Numbered from the stretch's first letter, positions 18,919 to 27,755 are shown. The stretch: DNA of 64,000 nucleotides from Dietzia lutea (GCF_003096075.1 NZ_CP015449.1:1488001-1552000), one strand, 5' to 3'. Numbers and translations are program-made. Notes: generated from the sequence alone by a model not told the origin.

Positions 18919-19664
18919 GTCGCAGCCCCCTCCTGCGTCGTCGGCGTCTCACGCGTCGTCGGCGCGTCCGCCCGCTCTACAGCCGTCGTGTCAGCGTAGC
19001 GCTCGAGTTCGAGCTGGTCGTCCGACCGCTGGTAGGTCGTCACCGAGCAGTTCGGCAGCGGGTCCTCGCGGTCGATCGTCAGGACGTCATGCTCGGCCAT
19101 CTGCTCGAGGGCCACGCGGAAGCACATGATGACCGCCTGGTGGCTGAACACGCACACCCGCTCGCCGGCGTACTGCTGCCGCAGGTCGGTGAGCAGGTAG
19201 CGCACGCGCAGCAGCACGTCGGTCCAGCTCTCGCCGCCGGGCGGGCGGTAGTAGAATTTGCCGATCCGGTCACGCCGCTCGGCCTCCTCCGGGTGGCGCT
19301 CCCGGATGCCCCGGCCTGTGTAGCCGTCCAGGACCCCCAGATCGCGCTCCCGCAGACGCTCGTCGGTGAGCAGGGTCGCCCCGCCCGTCGCCCCGCCCGC
19401 CGCCTCGAGGGCTGTAGACGCGGTGTCGGCCGCGCGGCGGTACGGCGAGGTCAGCCACACGGTGGGGCGGAGCTCCTCCGGTAGCTCGCCGAGCCAGGCG
19501 CCCACCGCGCGGGCCTGGCCGACGCCGGCCTCCGAGAGCGGGGTGTCGGCGTCGCGGTGGTCCAGGTCGAGGCGGTGGGCGCCGGCGGCGCGGGCTCGGT
19601 CGTCGGCGACGTTGCCGATGCTCTGTCCGTGACGGATCAGTAGGAGCCGCGCGAGTTCTGTCAC
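18915..19664 (-). CDS. Histidine phosphatase family protein
   Basis: This 249-residue protein begins with the LIRHGQS phosphohistidine motif. It also has the second Arg block TSPYRRAADTA, the Glu of RERDLGVLDGYTGRGI and the second active-site His in FSHQAVIMCFR. It therefore looks like an active phosphoglycerate-mutase-like phosphatase of unknown substrate. The C-terminal ~30 residues are Thr-rich and variable. The GTG start overlaps the stop of the alcohol dehydrogenase gene and the stop overlaps nnrD, so all three genes are translationally coupled. Confidence 0.9.
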   Translation of the reverse strand: MTELARLLLIRHGQSIGNVADDRARAAGAHRLDLDHRDADTPLSEAGVGQARAVGAWLGELPEELRPTVWLTSPYRRAADTASTALEAAGGATGGATLLTDERLRERDLGVLDGYTGRGIRERHPEEAERRDRIGKFYYRPPGGESWTDVLLRVRYLLTDLRQQYAGERVCVFSHQAVIMCFRVALEQMAEHDVLTIDREDPLPNCSVTTYQRSDDQLELERYADTTAVERADAPTTRETPTTQEGAAT

Positions 19665-20842
19665 GGCTCGAGGACCACCTTCACCGCACCGTCCTCCTTT
19701 TTCTGGAACATCTCGTACGCGCGCGGGGCGTCCGCCAGCGGCAGCCGGTGGGTGGCGAAGTCGTCGACGCCCAGCGGGTCCTCGTCGGTGAGCAGCGGCA
19801 TGATGTCGGGCACCCAGCGCTTGACGTTGGCCTGGCCCATCTTCAGCGTGATCTGCTTGTCGAACAGCGTGAGCATGGGCAGGGGATCGGCGCTGCCGCC
19901 GTACACGCCGGACAGGGAGATGGTCCCTCCGCGGCGGACGATGTCGATCGCCGAGTAGAACGCGCCGAGGCGGTCGACGCCAGCGTTCTCCATCATCTTC
20001 TTGCCGAGGAACTTCGGCATCATGCCCACGGCCGCGTGCGCGGCGCTGGCGGCCGGGGAGCCGTGGGCCTCCATGCCGACGGCGTCGACGACCGAGTCGG
20101 GGCCGCGGCCGCCCGTCATGTCGCGGATGACGTCGCCCAGTTCGCCGGGCACATCCGTGGGATCGATGACCTCGACGCCGCGGTGGGCCTGGCGTGCGCG
20201 CCGCTCGGGGACGGGATCCACACCGATGACGCGGTGTCCGTGGTGGGCGGCGATGCGGGCCGCCATGTCACCGATCGGCCCGAGGCCCAGCACGGCGACC
20301 GTCCCGCCGTCGGGGATCTCGGCGTAGTCGACCGCCTGCCACGCGGTGGGCAGGACGTCCGACAGGTAGAGGTAGCGGTCGTCGGCGTGCTCGTGCGGCA
20401 CCTTGATGGTCGTGTTCTGCGCCTGGGGCACGCGCAGGTACTCGGCCTGGCCGCCGGAGACGCTGCCGTACAGCTCGGAGTAGCCGAACAGCATCGCGCC
20501 CATACCCTGGTCGCGCACCTGGGTGGTCTCGCACTGGGTGTTCAGTCCCTTGTCGCACATGTAGCAGTGCCCGCAGGAGATCTGGAACGGCATCACCACC
20601 CGGTCTCCGGGCTTGAGGCCGGTCACCTCGGCGCCGACCTCCTCGACGATCCCCATGGGCTCGTGGCCGAGGATGTCCCCCTCGTGCATGAACGGCCCGA
20701 GGACCTCGTACAGGTGCAGGTCGGAACCGCAGATGTTCGTGCTCGTGATCTTGACGATCGCGTCGGTCGGCTCCTGGATCCGGGGATCGGGGACGTCCTC
20801 GACGCGGACGTCGCGCTTGCCGTGCCAGGTGACTGCCTTCAT
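19661..20842 (-). CDS. Zinc-dependent alcohol dehydrogenase
   Basis: This 393-residue MDR-family dehydrogenase keeps the catalytic zinc ligands (NICGSDLHL and GHEPMGIVEEVG) and a structural-zinc lobe Cys cluster (ISCGHCYMCDKGLNTQC). The NAD-binding Rossmann motif is VLGLGPIGDMAARIAAHHGHRVIGVD. The long insert after the Rossmann domain resembles glutathione-independent formaldehyde or aldehyde-dismutating dehydrogenases, but the substrate is not certain. AGAGGAGCC lies upstream of the ATG. It is the first gene of a coupled run that continues with a phosphatase and NAD(P)H-hydrate repair. Confidence 0.92.
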   Translation of the reverse strand: MKAVTWHGKRDVRVEDVPDPRIQEPTDAIVKITSTNICGSDLHLYEVLGPFMHEGDILGHEPMGIVEEVGAEVTGLKPGDRVVMPFQISCGHCYMCDKGLNTQCETTQVRDQGMGAMLFGYSELYGSVSGGQAEYLRVPQAQNTTIKVPHEHADDRYLYLSDVLPTAWQAVDYAEIPDGGTVAVLGLGPIGDMAARIAAHHGHRVIGVDPVPERRARQAHRGVEVIDPTDVPGELGDVIRDMTGGRGPDSVVDAVGMEAHGSPAASAAHAAVGMMPKFLGKKMMENAGVDRLGAFYSAIDIVRRGGTISLSGVYGGSADPLPMLTLFDKQITLKMGQANVKRWVPDIMPLLTDEDPLGVDDFATHRLPLADAPRAYEMFQKKEDGAVKVVLEP

Positions 20843-20969
20843 GTTCGGGCTCCTCTCTGGTCGTGCTATGCGCCTTCACGCATGTTCCCGACCGTAGTAA
20901 CGACGCCGTCTGCCCGCATCCGGTGGACGGCCCCCGCGGCGTGCACGAGCGGCGCGGCCGGTCGCGGCC

Positions 20970-21455
20970 TCAGCCCAGTGCGCGCAGGACGCCCGAATGC
21001 GTCGTCACCTGGTCGGTGAAGGTCGTGACCACTACCTGACGCAGCACCGTCGCGCCGCTCTCCTGCCACACCGAGGCGAGCGTCGACGCGGTGAGCTCGT
21101 GAGGGCCCACGCGGAACTCGCCGAGGGTGTCCGAGACCAGGTGGCCGCGGCCGTCCTCCACCCGGTCGGTGGCCCGCACCCGCCAGCGTTCGAGCGTCGC
21201 AGCCGTATCCGCGAGTCGGTCGAGGAGCGTGTCGCGGTCGACCGCGGGGGTGACGCGTGCCAGCGAGATGATGACGGTCGGCTGGAATCCTTCGCGGTAC
21301 AACCCGGGGTGTCCCCAGATCGCGACGTTGTCCACCGGCGCGGTCTGTTCGACCAGTCGCCAGCCGGGGCCCGGGTCGAGCTGGGCGAGTGACGCGTCAT
21401 CCAGCGGTTCGAGGATGCGGTCACCGGCGTCGAGGAACTCGAACAATGACGTCAT
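20970..21455 (-). CDS. LpqN/LpqT-like small protein of a secretion-associated cassette
   Basis: This 161-residue protein has no signal peptide. The pattern GWRLVEQTAPVDNVAIWGHPGLYREGFQPTVIISLARVTP, followed by a single long helix and C-terminal strands (VLRQVVVTTFTDQVTTHSGVLRALG), suggests a Mog1/PsbP-like fold. LpqN/LpqT and ESX-associated proteins of Mycobacteriales share that fold. The call is a resemblance, not a firm match. It is the last of four tightly packed genes starting with an EspC-like substrate, and its start overlaps the stop of the upstream membrane-protein gene by 4 nt. Such proteins may act as chaperones for a secreted partner. Confidence 0.55.
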   Translation of the reverse strand: MTSLFEFLDAGDRILEPLDDASLAQLDPGPGWRLVEQTAPVDNVAIWGHPGLYREGFQPTVIISLARVTPAVDRDTLLDRLADTAATLERWRVRATDRVEDGRGHLVSDTLGEFRVGPHELTASTLASVWQESGATVLRQVVVTTFTDQVTTHSGVLRALG

Positions 21456-22402
21456 GAGAGCTCTTGTGCGCCCGCGCGTGGCCCGTCGGCCCGGATGATC
21501 GTTCCGCTCACGCGGTCCCAGCGGTCGCCGACTCGCATCTTGCGACGCATGTTCCAGTCCGGCCCCACGAAGAGCTCGGCGCCCTCGGGGGAGTCCAGCA
21601 GCGGCCGTAGTTCGGGGTTCTGCACCAGCAGGTAGATGGCGTTGACGAGGGTGTTCGGCTCGATCACGTACCCGGAGCAGTCGATGTTGATCACATCCGT
21701 ACCGTTGATGTGGAAGCGCTTCCCCCTGCCACGGCTCAACGCCCCGTCACCAACCGCCACCTGGACACCGGCCCGCAGATTCCGTCGACTGGGTAGGTGG
21801 ACGCGGCTGCGGCGGCCGGACTTGAGGTTGGCGTCAGCGACTGGCCGGAGATCTCGAATCTCGTCCCAGGGGATAGTGGCCTGGAACCGCCCGCGACGGT
21901 GTTCCAACTCGTGCGGGGTGAACCTGAGGTGGTGCCGGTGGCCGGCCACGACGAACGACGCAGCAGCGAACCCGTAGCACCCCACCGCGATCACGAGAAG
22001 GCGATTCGGCGTGAGTTCGGAGCCGACGGTCATCCGGGGATGCAGGTACTCGAGGGTCGCGAACATCGCCGTCGCGATGAGCCCCGTGAGTGTCGGTACA
22101 TGTGTGCGCCAGAGGTGGGTCGTGGGCACGGGCTCTGACGGCAGTCCGGGCATTCTGGTGCTTCGCAGGTGGGTGAAGCCACCGACGACGGGGCCGATTG
22201 AGCCGAGGCACAGAAGAACGATCGCGGCACACAGAGAAGAAGCCGTCGCCCAGCCCGGGTCGGTGAGGAACGGCTCCAGGCCCAACGCTCCCACCAGCAG
22301 CACGAAGAGGGTTGCAGGGAGCCAGATCCACCGCGGATTCTGGGCCACGCGGTATGTCCACTGGTGACCGGCCGTCGGCGGTTGCACATGGTCGAGAGGC
22401 AT
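21452..22402 (-). CDS. Hypothetical four-helix membrane protein with PH-like C-terminal domain
   Basis: This 316-residue protein has four hydrophobic segments (about 26-45, 52-75, 98-115 and 132-153). A soluble region follows (about 158-316) with alternating strands, HHLRFTPHELEHRRGRFQATIPWDEI, resembling the PH-like domains found in actinobacterial membrane proteins. I know no function. It overlaps the downstream gene by 4 nt and lies 4 nt after the gene upstream, so it is an integral part of the cassette. Its coding DNA is a little less GC-rich than the flanking metabolic genes. Confidence 0.6.
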   Translation of the reverse strand: MPLDHVQPPTAGHQWTYRVAQNPRWIWLPATLFVLLVGALGLEPFLTDPGWATASSLCAAIVLLCLGSIGPVVGGFTHLRSTRMPGLPSEPVPTTHLWRTHVPTLTGLIATAMFATLEYLHPRMTVGSELTPNRLLVIAVGCYGFAAASFVVAGHRHHLRFTPHELEHRRGRFQATIPWDEIRDLRPVADANLKSGRRSRVHLPSRRNLRAGVQVAVGDGALSRGRGKRFHINGTDVINIDCSGYVIEPNTLVNAIYLLVQNPELRPLLDSPEGAELFVGPDWNMRRKMRVGDRWDRVSGTIIRADGPRAGAQELS

Positions 22403-22406
22403 GGTG

Positions 22407-23297
22407 TCACCTGCCCTGTCGCTGGTCGTCGAAGTGATCGCGAATTAGGCTCGACGTGACGACACTCGCACCAGCGGTGAGAAGGATTCCGAATGCGGCA
22501 CCGGCGACGGTCCCGGCGCCGGGGACCACGCTTCCCGCGGCTGCCCCATAACCGGCAGCCGCGGCCAGCCCTGCCACGAACCCGCTTCCCTCTGCGATGA
22601 GCGTTTCGGACATCGGCTCGTCGTCAGGCGCACCGGCTATGCCCGCCGCGAGGCCCAGGGCACTACCGAAGGGCCCCAGCCCCTTGGCGACGGCGCGCGT
22701 CCCGGGTAACCCGTCGTCGCCAGCCCGGATCATGTCTTCGAGAGGCCGGGTCATGGCGTTGATGACCACTCCTGCGACGGTGGTCCGAAGATCGGCGTTG
22801 TCGCTGTAGTCGGCGATCGACCCGTGGAGGCGGTTGAGCTTGTCCGCCGTCTCGACGTCCAGAGAGTCGATCGCGCGGAGCGCGTCCTTGATGGTCACTT
22901 CGAGCTCGCGGAGTTCTCGCACTCGGGTCGCCTCCATGTCGGGAGGACACACCACGCTCCCGTCCTCCGCGACGGTCGCCCCCTGTCGGAGTGCCGCCTC
23001 GACGCCCGCCCGCAGCCGATCCCGGTGGATGGCGACGGATCGCGCGAACGAGGACAACGGATTCGCCGTACTGCGCAGGTCGTCTCCGAGTGCGAATGTG
23101 CGCCTACGCAGATCCTGAACCGATGAGCGCGCCGCGTCGACGGAGTGACCCTCCATCCCGTCCAGGACCCTCTCCGCATCGTCCCGCAGTCGGTCCGCGA
23201 CGTCATTCGTCGCGGTGATACCCGCGCGGACCGCGCTCAGGCGCGATTCTGCGTCGTCCACCTGCCAGGCGAGTGCGTCGCTGACTCGTATCGGCAC
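22407..23297 (-). CDS. Large helical type VII-secretion-like protein with glycine-zipper C-terminus
   Basis: This 296-residue protein has a long helical N-terminal half (about 1-150) of the kind seen in WXG/LXG-like proteins: ALAWQVDDAESRLSAVRAG, then DDAERVLDGMEGHSVDAARSSVQDLRRR. The centre is neutral (GTRAVAKGLGPFGSALGLAAGIAGAP). The C-terminal region is Gly/Ala-rich (SGFVAGLAAAAGYGAAAGSVVPGAGTVAGAAFGILLTAG) and could insert into a membrane like glycine-zipper proteins. Together with an EspC-like partner 4 nt upstream it looks like a secreted pair. No enzymatic toxin domain is visible. The function is unknown. Confidence 0.6.
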   Translation of the reverse strand: MPIRVSDALAWQVDDAESRLSAVRAGITATNDVADRLRDDAERVLDGMEGHSVDAARSSVQDLRRRTFALGDDLRSTANPLSSFARSVAIHRDRLRAGVEAALRQGATVAEDGSVVCPPDMEATRVRELRELEVTIKDALRAIDSLDVETADKLNRLHGSIADYSDNADLRTTVAGVVINAMTRPLEDMIRAGDDGLPGTRAVAKGLGPFGSALGLAAGIAGAPDDEPMSETLIAEGSGFVAGLAAAAGYGAAAGSVVPGAGTVAGAAFGILLTAGASVVTSSLIRDHFDDQRQGR

Positions 23298-23301
23298 GGG
23301 T

Positions 23302-23595
23302 TCACCTCCCGCCGAACATCGCGGCGTTCTCTCCGTCCGTCATGACGATCACCCCGGTCGCGGTCCGGAGGCGGCCCGCCTCCTCCGACAAGTCGGAGCT
23401 CAGCCTGTCGGCCGACTGACTCAGCCGCGCGCCGAGCGTGCTCGCGATGGCCGCGACGCTGCTGCCCCTCAGACCACTCGCCAGCGTGGTGAGGTCGCCC
23501 TCCGGAGTGATCCCGCCGATCTGGTCGCCGTATCCGTCCACGCGCCGGGCGAGATCAGTCAGCTCGACCGGCGTGACGTCGAGAGGCCCGGTCAT
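23302..23595 (-). CDS. EspC/WXG100-like type VII secretion target
   Basis: This 97-residue protein is predicted to be two amphipathic helices around a short turn: VTPVELTDLARRVDGYGDQIGG, then LASGLRGSSVAAIASTLGARLSQSADRLSSDLSEEAGRLRTA. The size and shape match EspC-like ESX substrates. No classical WXG motif is seen; the turn region is GLRGSS. A short loop and a last segment (TDGENAAMFGGR) follow. It is the first of four closely spaced genes, and I infer export by a type VII system encoded elsewhere. Confidence 0.65.
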   Translation of the reverse strand: MTGPLDVTPVELTDLARRVDGYGDQIGGITPEGDLTTLASGLRGSSVAAIASTLGARLSQSADRLSSDLSEEAGRLRTATGVIVMTDGENAAMFGGR

Positions 23596-23923
23596 CGTGG
23601 CCCCACCGTGGGTCCGACCACCGGCCGCGCCGATTCCCTCTGACGGTCCCGCGCATCCCGGTGGAAGCAGCCCGGTGCTCTGGTGGCGCTCGTCGTCGTC
23701 GTCGTTCTCATACCCGCGTTCTCATATTCGCCTCGCTGGCCGTGGTGGCGTCGCTGTTGGTTCTGTGCGATCTGTCCGTGCACCCTGTTCGACGCGCGGG
23801 ATCGGCGGTTCGGTTCCACGCTTCGCGGAGTCGAAACCGAGTCATCGTCACTCCACTGCGGATGAAGTAATCGTCATTCTGATCGGATTGGTCGGTGACC
23901 CGGCCCTGTCGACGGTGGTGGAC
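23596..23923. other. Gene-free divergent region
   Basis: This 328-bp stretch separates the type VII-like cassette from the divergent anchored-protein gene. It is less GC-rich than its surroundings and contains a short direct repeat (TTCTCATA twice, near 23707 and 23720) after a run of GTC/GTT triplets. Short open frames on both strands have Arg/Thr-rich, non-protein-like composition. It probably holds both promoters, but I cannot point to clear hexamers. Confidence 0.5.
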
Positions 23924-24592
23924 ATGACCAGATCGCCCGGGAACGGTTGGGACACCGATGACTGGCGGTACGCGCCGTACAACGACATCCGGGCCCCGCC
24001 TCGGAACACCGCGGTTTGGGTGCTGGGCGGGATCGTCGTGGTGTTGCTCCTCGTACTCGCGGCGGGGGTCGGCTACCTGGTCGCGTCCCCGGACGATCAG
24101 CCCGCCGCTGCACCCGGCGCGACTCCCATCGCTGCTCCCGTAGCGACGGAGAGCCCGATCGTCCCGTCGGCGGAGGCACCGAGCTCGCCGTCCGCGCCGA
24201 CGCCACGGGCGGCACCGGCGGCACCGGGGGCGCCGGCCGCGCCGGAACCCGCCGTGGCCGTCGGTGACCTGGGGCTCGACACGCCCATGTCACGACCGGC
24301 GTGTGACGGCCGGGGTATCGTCGTCCTCTACTCGGCGGTCACCCCGGGCGCCTACGCCCAGGAGATCGCCTCTGGCTTGGCCAGGTACCCAGGAGCGTCC
24401 TACCTGCGGACGGACATGGCGTGCCCGTCCCTGCGCCCGCGCGACGAGAACGGCAACGTCATCTACGCGGTCTACCGGGCGTCGGGTTACACCCGGCAGG
24501 AACTGTGCGCGGACGTCCGCGCGGCGGGGCCCCCGGCCTACGGTCGGTGGCTGGACACCACCAGCGATCCGTCGGTTCTCGTCACCTGCTGA
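23924..24592 (+). CDS. Membrane-anchored extracytoplasmic protein with kinase-associated C-terminal domain
   Basis: This 222-residue protein has a ~30-residue cytoplasmic N-terminus and one membrane helix (AVWVLGGIVVVLLLVLAAGVGYLVA, about 29-53). An Ala/Pro-rich spacer (55-115) leads to a compact C-terminal domain with three Cys. The domain pattern (GIVVLYSAVTPGAYAQEIASGL, YPGASYLRTDMACPSLR, NGNVIYAVYRASGYTRQELC) resembles the outer domain attached to some actinobacterial Ser/Thr protein kinases and SPOR-like domains. Here it occurs without a kinase domain. The ATG was chosen because it precedes the charged N-terminus and membrane helix; the ribosome-binding site is weak. It converges with the phosphodiesterase gene. 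Confidence 0.65.
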   Translation: MTRSPGNGWDTDDWRYAPYNDIRAPPRNTAVWVLGGIVVVLLLVLAAGVGYLVASPDDQPAAAPGATPIAAPVATESPIVPSAEAPSSPSAPTPRAAPAAPGAPAAPEPAVAVGDLGLDTPMSRPACDGRGIVVLYSAVTPGAYAQEIASGLARYPGASYLRTDMACPSLRPRDENGNVIYAVYRASGYTRQELCADVRAAGPPAYGRWLDTTSDPSVLVTC

Positions 24593-24611
24593 CGCCGGCG
24601 CTGTGCCGGGA

Positions 24612-25757
24612 TCACCGGAGGATGAGCGGGATGTGCTGCTCGGCCGCGGTGTTGGCGCCGTGATGGCCCAGGAGGGACGACTCCATCGGCTCGTGCTCCG
24701 ACCGCGCGAGGATGACGCCGCCGCTCGCGATGGCGATGACATCACCGAGCCGGTCGGCGTAGGCGCGATCGGGACCGAAGAGGCGCTCGTCGAGGGCCTG
24801 CTCGCGGCTGATCACGCGGGCGTGACCGGCCAGTTCGGCTCGCCACGCGTGGAGGACGTCGTCGGCTGCACCCGGGCGGGCGTACGCGTGGCGGACGCGA
24901 GCTTCGCCGGCGACTATCTCGACATCGGCGAGGAGGGAGGGAGTCTGGTCGATATCGACGACGGTCTCGGCGCTGACCATTCCGTGATCCGCGGTGACGA
25001 TGAGTCTGCAGTCGCGGGGGAGGTCGGTGGCGAGGTCGGCGATGAAGGCGTCGACATCGCGGAGCGACTCCAGCCATTCGGGAGAACCGGGGCCGTGAAT
25101 GTGGCCGATGAGGTCGAGGTCTCCGTAGTACGCGTAGACGAAGCGCCTGGTTTTCGAGGGGCGGCCGACCGCGTCGATCACTCCCCGATTCACCTCGTCG
25201 AGAGAGATGGCAGAGCGGAATTCGCCGTCCGCCCGGAAGGCCGCTCGGGTCAGTCCCGATTCGCGGAACTCCTCACGCATCACGTAGGTGACGTCGACGC
25301 CGTCTGAGGCGAGGAGTTCGAGCAGGCTCGGCTGCCGCTGGATCCGGCGGGGAGGGAAGCGGTCCATCGCCGACGGACCGCCCGCCGAGTCGAGGGTCCA
25401 GCGCAATGGATTGAACGAGACGGCGGTGTCGTCGCCGTCGTCCGAGACTCGGAAGCTGTACCCCACGATCCCGTGTGTGGAGCACGGAGCGCCTACGGCG
25501 AGGCTCGTCAGGCTGGTCGCGGTCGTCGCCGGGAAGCCGGCGGAGATCATCCGGGTGGACATGGCGGCGAGAGTCGGGGCGTCGGCGGAGTACCGGCGAA
25601 TCAGCTCGGCGCCGAGTCCGTCGACGAGGACCAGCACCGCGTCGCGAGCTGGTGCGATCCCGAGCGAGTTGTGCTGGCCGCAGCCCAGCGACGCAGCGAC
25701 AGACGGCATGACATCGGCCAGCGAATGGGCAGAGGGCTCGATCGGGATCTCTGTCAT
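24612..25757 (-). CDS. Alkaline phosphatase family nucleotide pyrophosphatase/phosphodiesterase
   Basis: This 381-residue protein has the metal-site and nucleophile layout of the NPP/type I phosphodiesterase group: VLVLVDGLGAELI (first Asp), GFPATTATSLTSLAVG (nucleophilic Thr), YGDLDLIGHIHGPGS (Asp/His ligands), VTADHGMV (Asp-His) and a terminal LLGHHGANTAAEQHIPLIL. Members hydrolyse phosphodiester or nucleotide bonds; the substrate is unknown. No signal peptide is seen. The ATG at 25757 has GGTGA about 6 nt upstream; an ATG six codons earlier is possible. The gene is 68 nt downstream of the HNH gene in the same direction. Confidence 0.88.
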   Translation of the reverse strand: MTEIPIEPSAHSLADVMPSVAASLGCGQHNSLGIAPARDAVLVLVDGLGAELIRRYSADAPTLAAMSTRMISAGFPATTATSLTSLAVGAPCSTHGIVGYSFRVSDDGDDTAVSFNPLRWTLDSAGGPSAMDRFPPRRIQRQPSLLELLASDGVDVTYVMREEFRESGLTRAAFRADGEFRSAISLDEVNRGVIDAVGRPSKTRRFVYAYYGDLDLIGHIHGPGSPEWLESLRDVDAFIADLATDLPRDCRLIVTADHGMVSAETVVDIDQTPSLLADVEIVAGEARVRHAYARPGAADDVLHAWRAELAGHARVISREQALDERLFGPDRAYADRLGDVIAIASGGVILARSEHEPMESSLLGHHGANTAAEQHIPLILR

Positions 25758-25825
25758 GACTTCACCATCCCTCATCCGCCGCTGGTGAGGGCGGTAACCG
25801 GCGGCTCGCCCCCGTGGTGGCTGCC

Positions 25826-27694
25826 TCAGAAGGGTGGTGGTGGTTGGAGGAGTTCGTCGAGGTGGGCGTGGAGGGCGTGGAGGATGGCTTTTTCCAGGGC
25901 GCTGTCGGTGGGTTTGTTGCGTTGCCACCAGCGGCTGGCCGCGGCGGGGGTCATCCGTTCGCGCGTGGCAGAGATCGAGTCCGGGCCTGGGGTGGTGTCG
26001 GCGGTGGGCTCGGTTGGTGTGGTGCCGGCGTCGGTGGTGTTGCGGGCGGTGGCGCGGGCGCGTTCGCGGGCCAGGCGTTGGGCGCGGCGGGCGAAGTAGG
26101 TCGCCTCGTCCAGGATGCTGGCGCCGAAGACGGGGGCGGGGTTGCGGCGTTGCTGACGCGCCCAGGCGTCGGCTTCGTCGCGTTGGTGCTCGCGCCGGTA
26201 CTGGGCCAGGGGGCCGTCGGGGCGGGTGAGCATGGTGGTGCCGTCGGGGGTGGTCACGATCAGGGTGCCGTCGGACTGCAACGTGTAGGTCCAGTCGGAG
26301 AAGGTTTTGAACCGGTGGTGGCGCCGGCACTGGCTCACCAGATTGGCCTCGACCGTGTGGCCGCCGCTGGCGGGGTCGGCGTGGTTGAACGGCACGACAT
26401 GATCCAGGTCGCAGTCGTCGGCGGGGACCGCGCATCCGGGGTGGCGGCAGGTGCCGTCGCGGAGCCGGACCCGGCGCGCCAACTCGGCGCCGGGCCGGTA
26501 TTTCAGGGCCGCGCTGGTGTCGTCGGCGGCGCCGATGCGGGGGTCGACCTGCTCGAACGAGGCGCCATCTGCGGTGGCGAGCATCTCCAGCAGGGTCTGC
26601 AGGGCGGCCTCGCCGGTGCGGGTGAACTCCACTCGCGCGCCGTGTTCGTCGCGGCCGTTGTCGCCGGTGGCGATGACGGTGACCTTCGGCCGCAACACCG
26701 GCGCCTGACCGCCGCCGGTGGGGGCGCTCGGGCCGCCCGGGCGACTCGGCGCGCCCGCGGGACCGCCGTCGGCGTCATCGGTGTCGGTGCCTGGGTGGGT
26801 GGGGGTGTCGCCGCAGATCAGGGACATCAGGGCGTCGGCGCGGCGTTCGGCCTTCGAGTAGTGCGGCTCCGGTTCGTCCGGGTCGGTATCGGGGTCGGCG
26901 GCCCGCGCCGCGGCCTGGGCGGCGGCTGCGCCTGCGTCGGCGGCGTCGTGTTCGGCGACCCGCTGATCCAGGGCTTCGGCCAGCACGGCGGCTTCCTCGG
27001 TCGCCAACAACGCGGAGACGCTGGACATGCCGTCGACGCCTTTGCCGATGCGCACGCCGCGGGTGCGGCTGGCGTCTTCTTTGCGTAGGCGGATGGCGTC
27101 GGGGTCGTGGCGGCCGATGACGGCGTCGATCTCATCGCGCAGGGCTTTGTCGCCCAGACGGATACCGGCGGCGACGCCGCCCAGGTAGTCCTCGACGGCC
27201 TGGCGCTGGATCTGCTCGAGAACATCGCCGCGGACGGTGGACATCTGCCGGGTGAGCAGCTCGGCGACGCGTTGTTCCATCAGGCCGGCGGCCATCGCCT
27301 CCAGGATCGCCGGGTAGCGGGTGTGCAGCTCCCACGAGAAGGACAGCATCTTCTCCGCGCGCCTAGCGGAGATCGACATCGCTGCCACCACATACCCGGC
27401 GGCGGCGACAAGGCCGTCAACAACAGCGTGGCCGGGGCGGGCCTCGTGGCTGCCGTCGATACCGTGCCCGTACTCGCGCCAGCATTCCTGCAGCAGGGCG
27501 TAGCAGGCGACCAGGCGCTGCGCGGCGGCGCGGTTCTCTGCCGCCCAGCCCTCACGCGCCGCCGCCGTCAAGCCCGTCAACGCCGAAGCACCGGACGGGC
27601 CGGCGGGGCCGGACGAGTCGGCAGAGCCGGATGAGTCAGCAGAGCCGGAAGGGGACGCGGGGCCGCCGGTCGTGCGCCCGGTGTCGCCGTCCAT
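25826..27694 (-). CDS. DUF222 and HNH endonuclease domain protein (13E12-repeat type)
   Basis: This 622-residue protein has a low-complexity Ser/Gly/Pro/Ala N-terminus (about 8-45), a large helical DUF222 region (about 50-320) and an HNH nuclease motif. The motif includes LRDGTCRHPGCAVPADDCDLDHVVPFNHADP, then NLVSQCRRHHRFKT (about 415-465), with the zinc Cys and catalytic His in place. Mycobacterial relatives form the multicopy REP13E12 family, some of which are DNA-damage induced. An SOS-box-like site lies in the upstream region next to a TAGAAT -10 element. Its role is unknown; a part in DNA repair or mobile-element biology is suspected for the family. Confidence 0.9.
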   Translation of the reverse strand: MDGDTGRTTGGPASPSGSADSSGSADSSGPAGPSGASALTGLTAAAREGWAAENRAAAQRLVACYALLQECWREYGHGIDGSHEARPGHAVVDGLVAAAGYVVAAMSISARRAEKMLSFSWELHTRYPAILEAMAAGLMEQRVAELLTRQMSTVRGDVLEQIQRQAVEDYLGGVAAGIRLGDKALRDEIDAVIGRHDPDAIRLRKEDASRTRGVRIGKGVDGMSSVSALLATEEAAVLAEALDQRVAEHDAADAGAAAAQAAARAADPDTDPDEPEPHYSKAERRADALMSLICGDTPTHPGTDTDDADGGPAGAPSRPGGPSAPTGGGQAPVLRPKVTVIATGDNGRDEHGARVEFTRTGEAALQTLLEMLATADGASFEQVDPRIGAADDTSAALKYRPGAELARRVRLRDGTCRHPGCAVPADDCDLDHVVPFNHADPASGGHTVEANLVSQCRRHHRFKTFSDWTYTLQSDGTLIVTTPDGTTMLTRPDGPLAQYRREHQRDEADAWARQQRRNPAPVFGASILDEATYFARRAQRLARERARATARNTTDAGTTPTEPTADTTPGPDSISATRERMTPAAASRWWQRNKPTDSALEKAILHALHAHLDELLQPPPPF

Positions 27695-27739
27695 GCCCCA
27701 CCCCCCGTGGTCGACTGTGCGGTCGCGCCGCGACTCGTC

Positions 27740-27755
27740 TCGAATACGTGTTCTA
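27740..27755. promoter_or_regulatory. SOS (LexA) box upstream of the HNH gene
   Basis: TCGAAT-ACGT-GTTCTA matches 10 of the 12 defined positions of the mycobacterial consensus TCGAAC-N4-GTTCGA. On the minus strand it follows directly after a -10-like TAGAAT (27760-27755), so LexA binding would block transcription of the DUF222-HNH gene. It could also influence the divergent secreted-protein gene. Confidence 0.65.

Noticed and set aside
23592-23819. 75-residue minus-strand frame overlapping the EspC-like start
   Set aside because: The 4-nt overlap is suggestive, but the translation is Arg/Thr/Gln-rich with no family resemblance and no ribosome-binding site.
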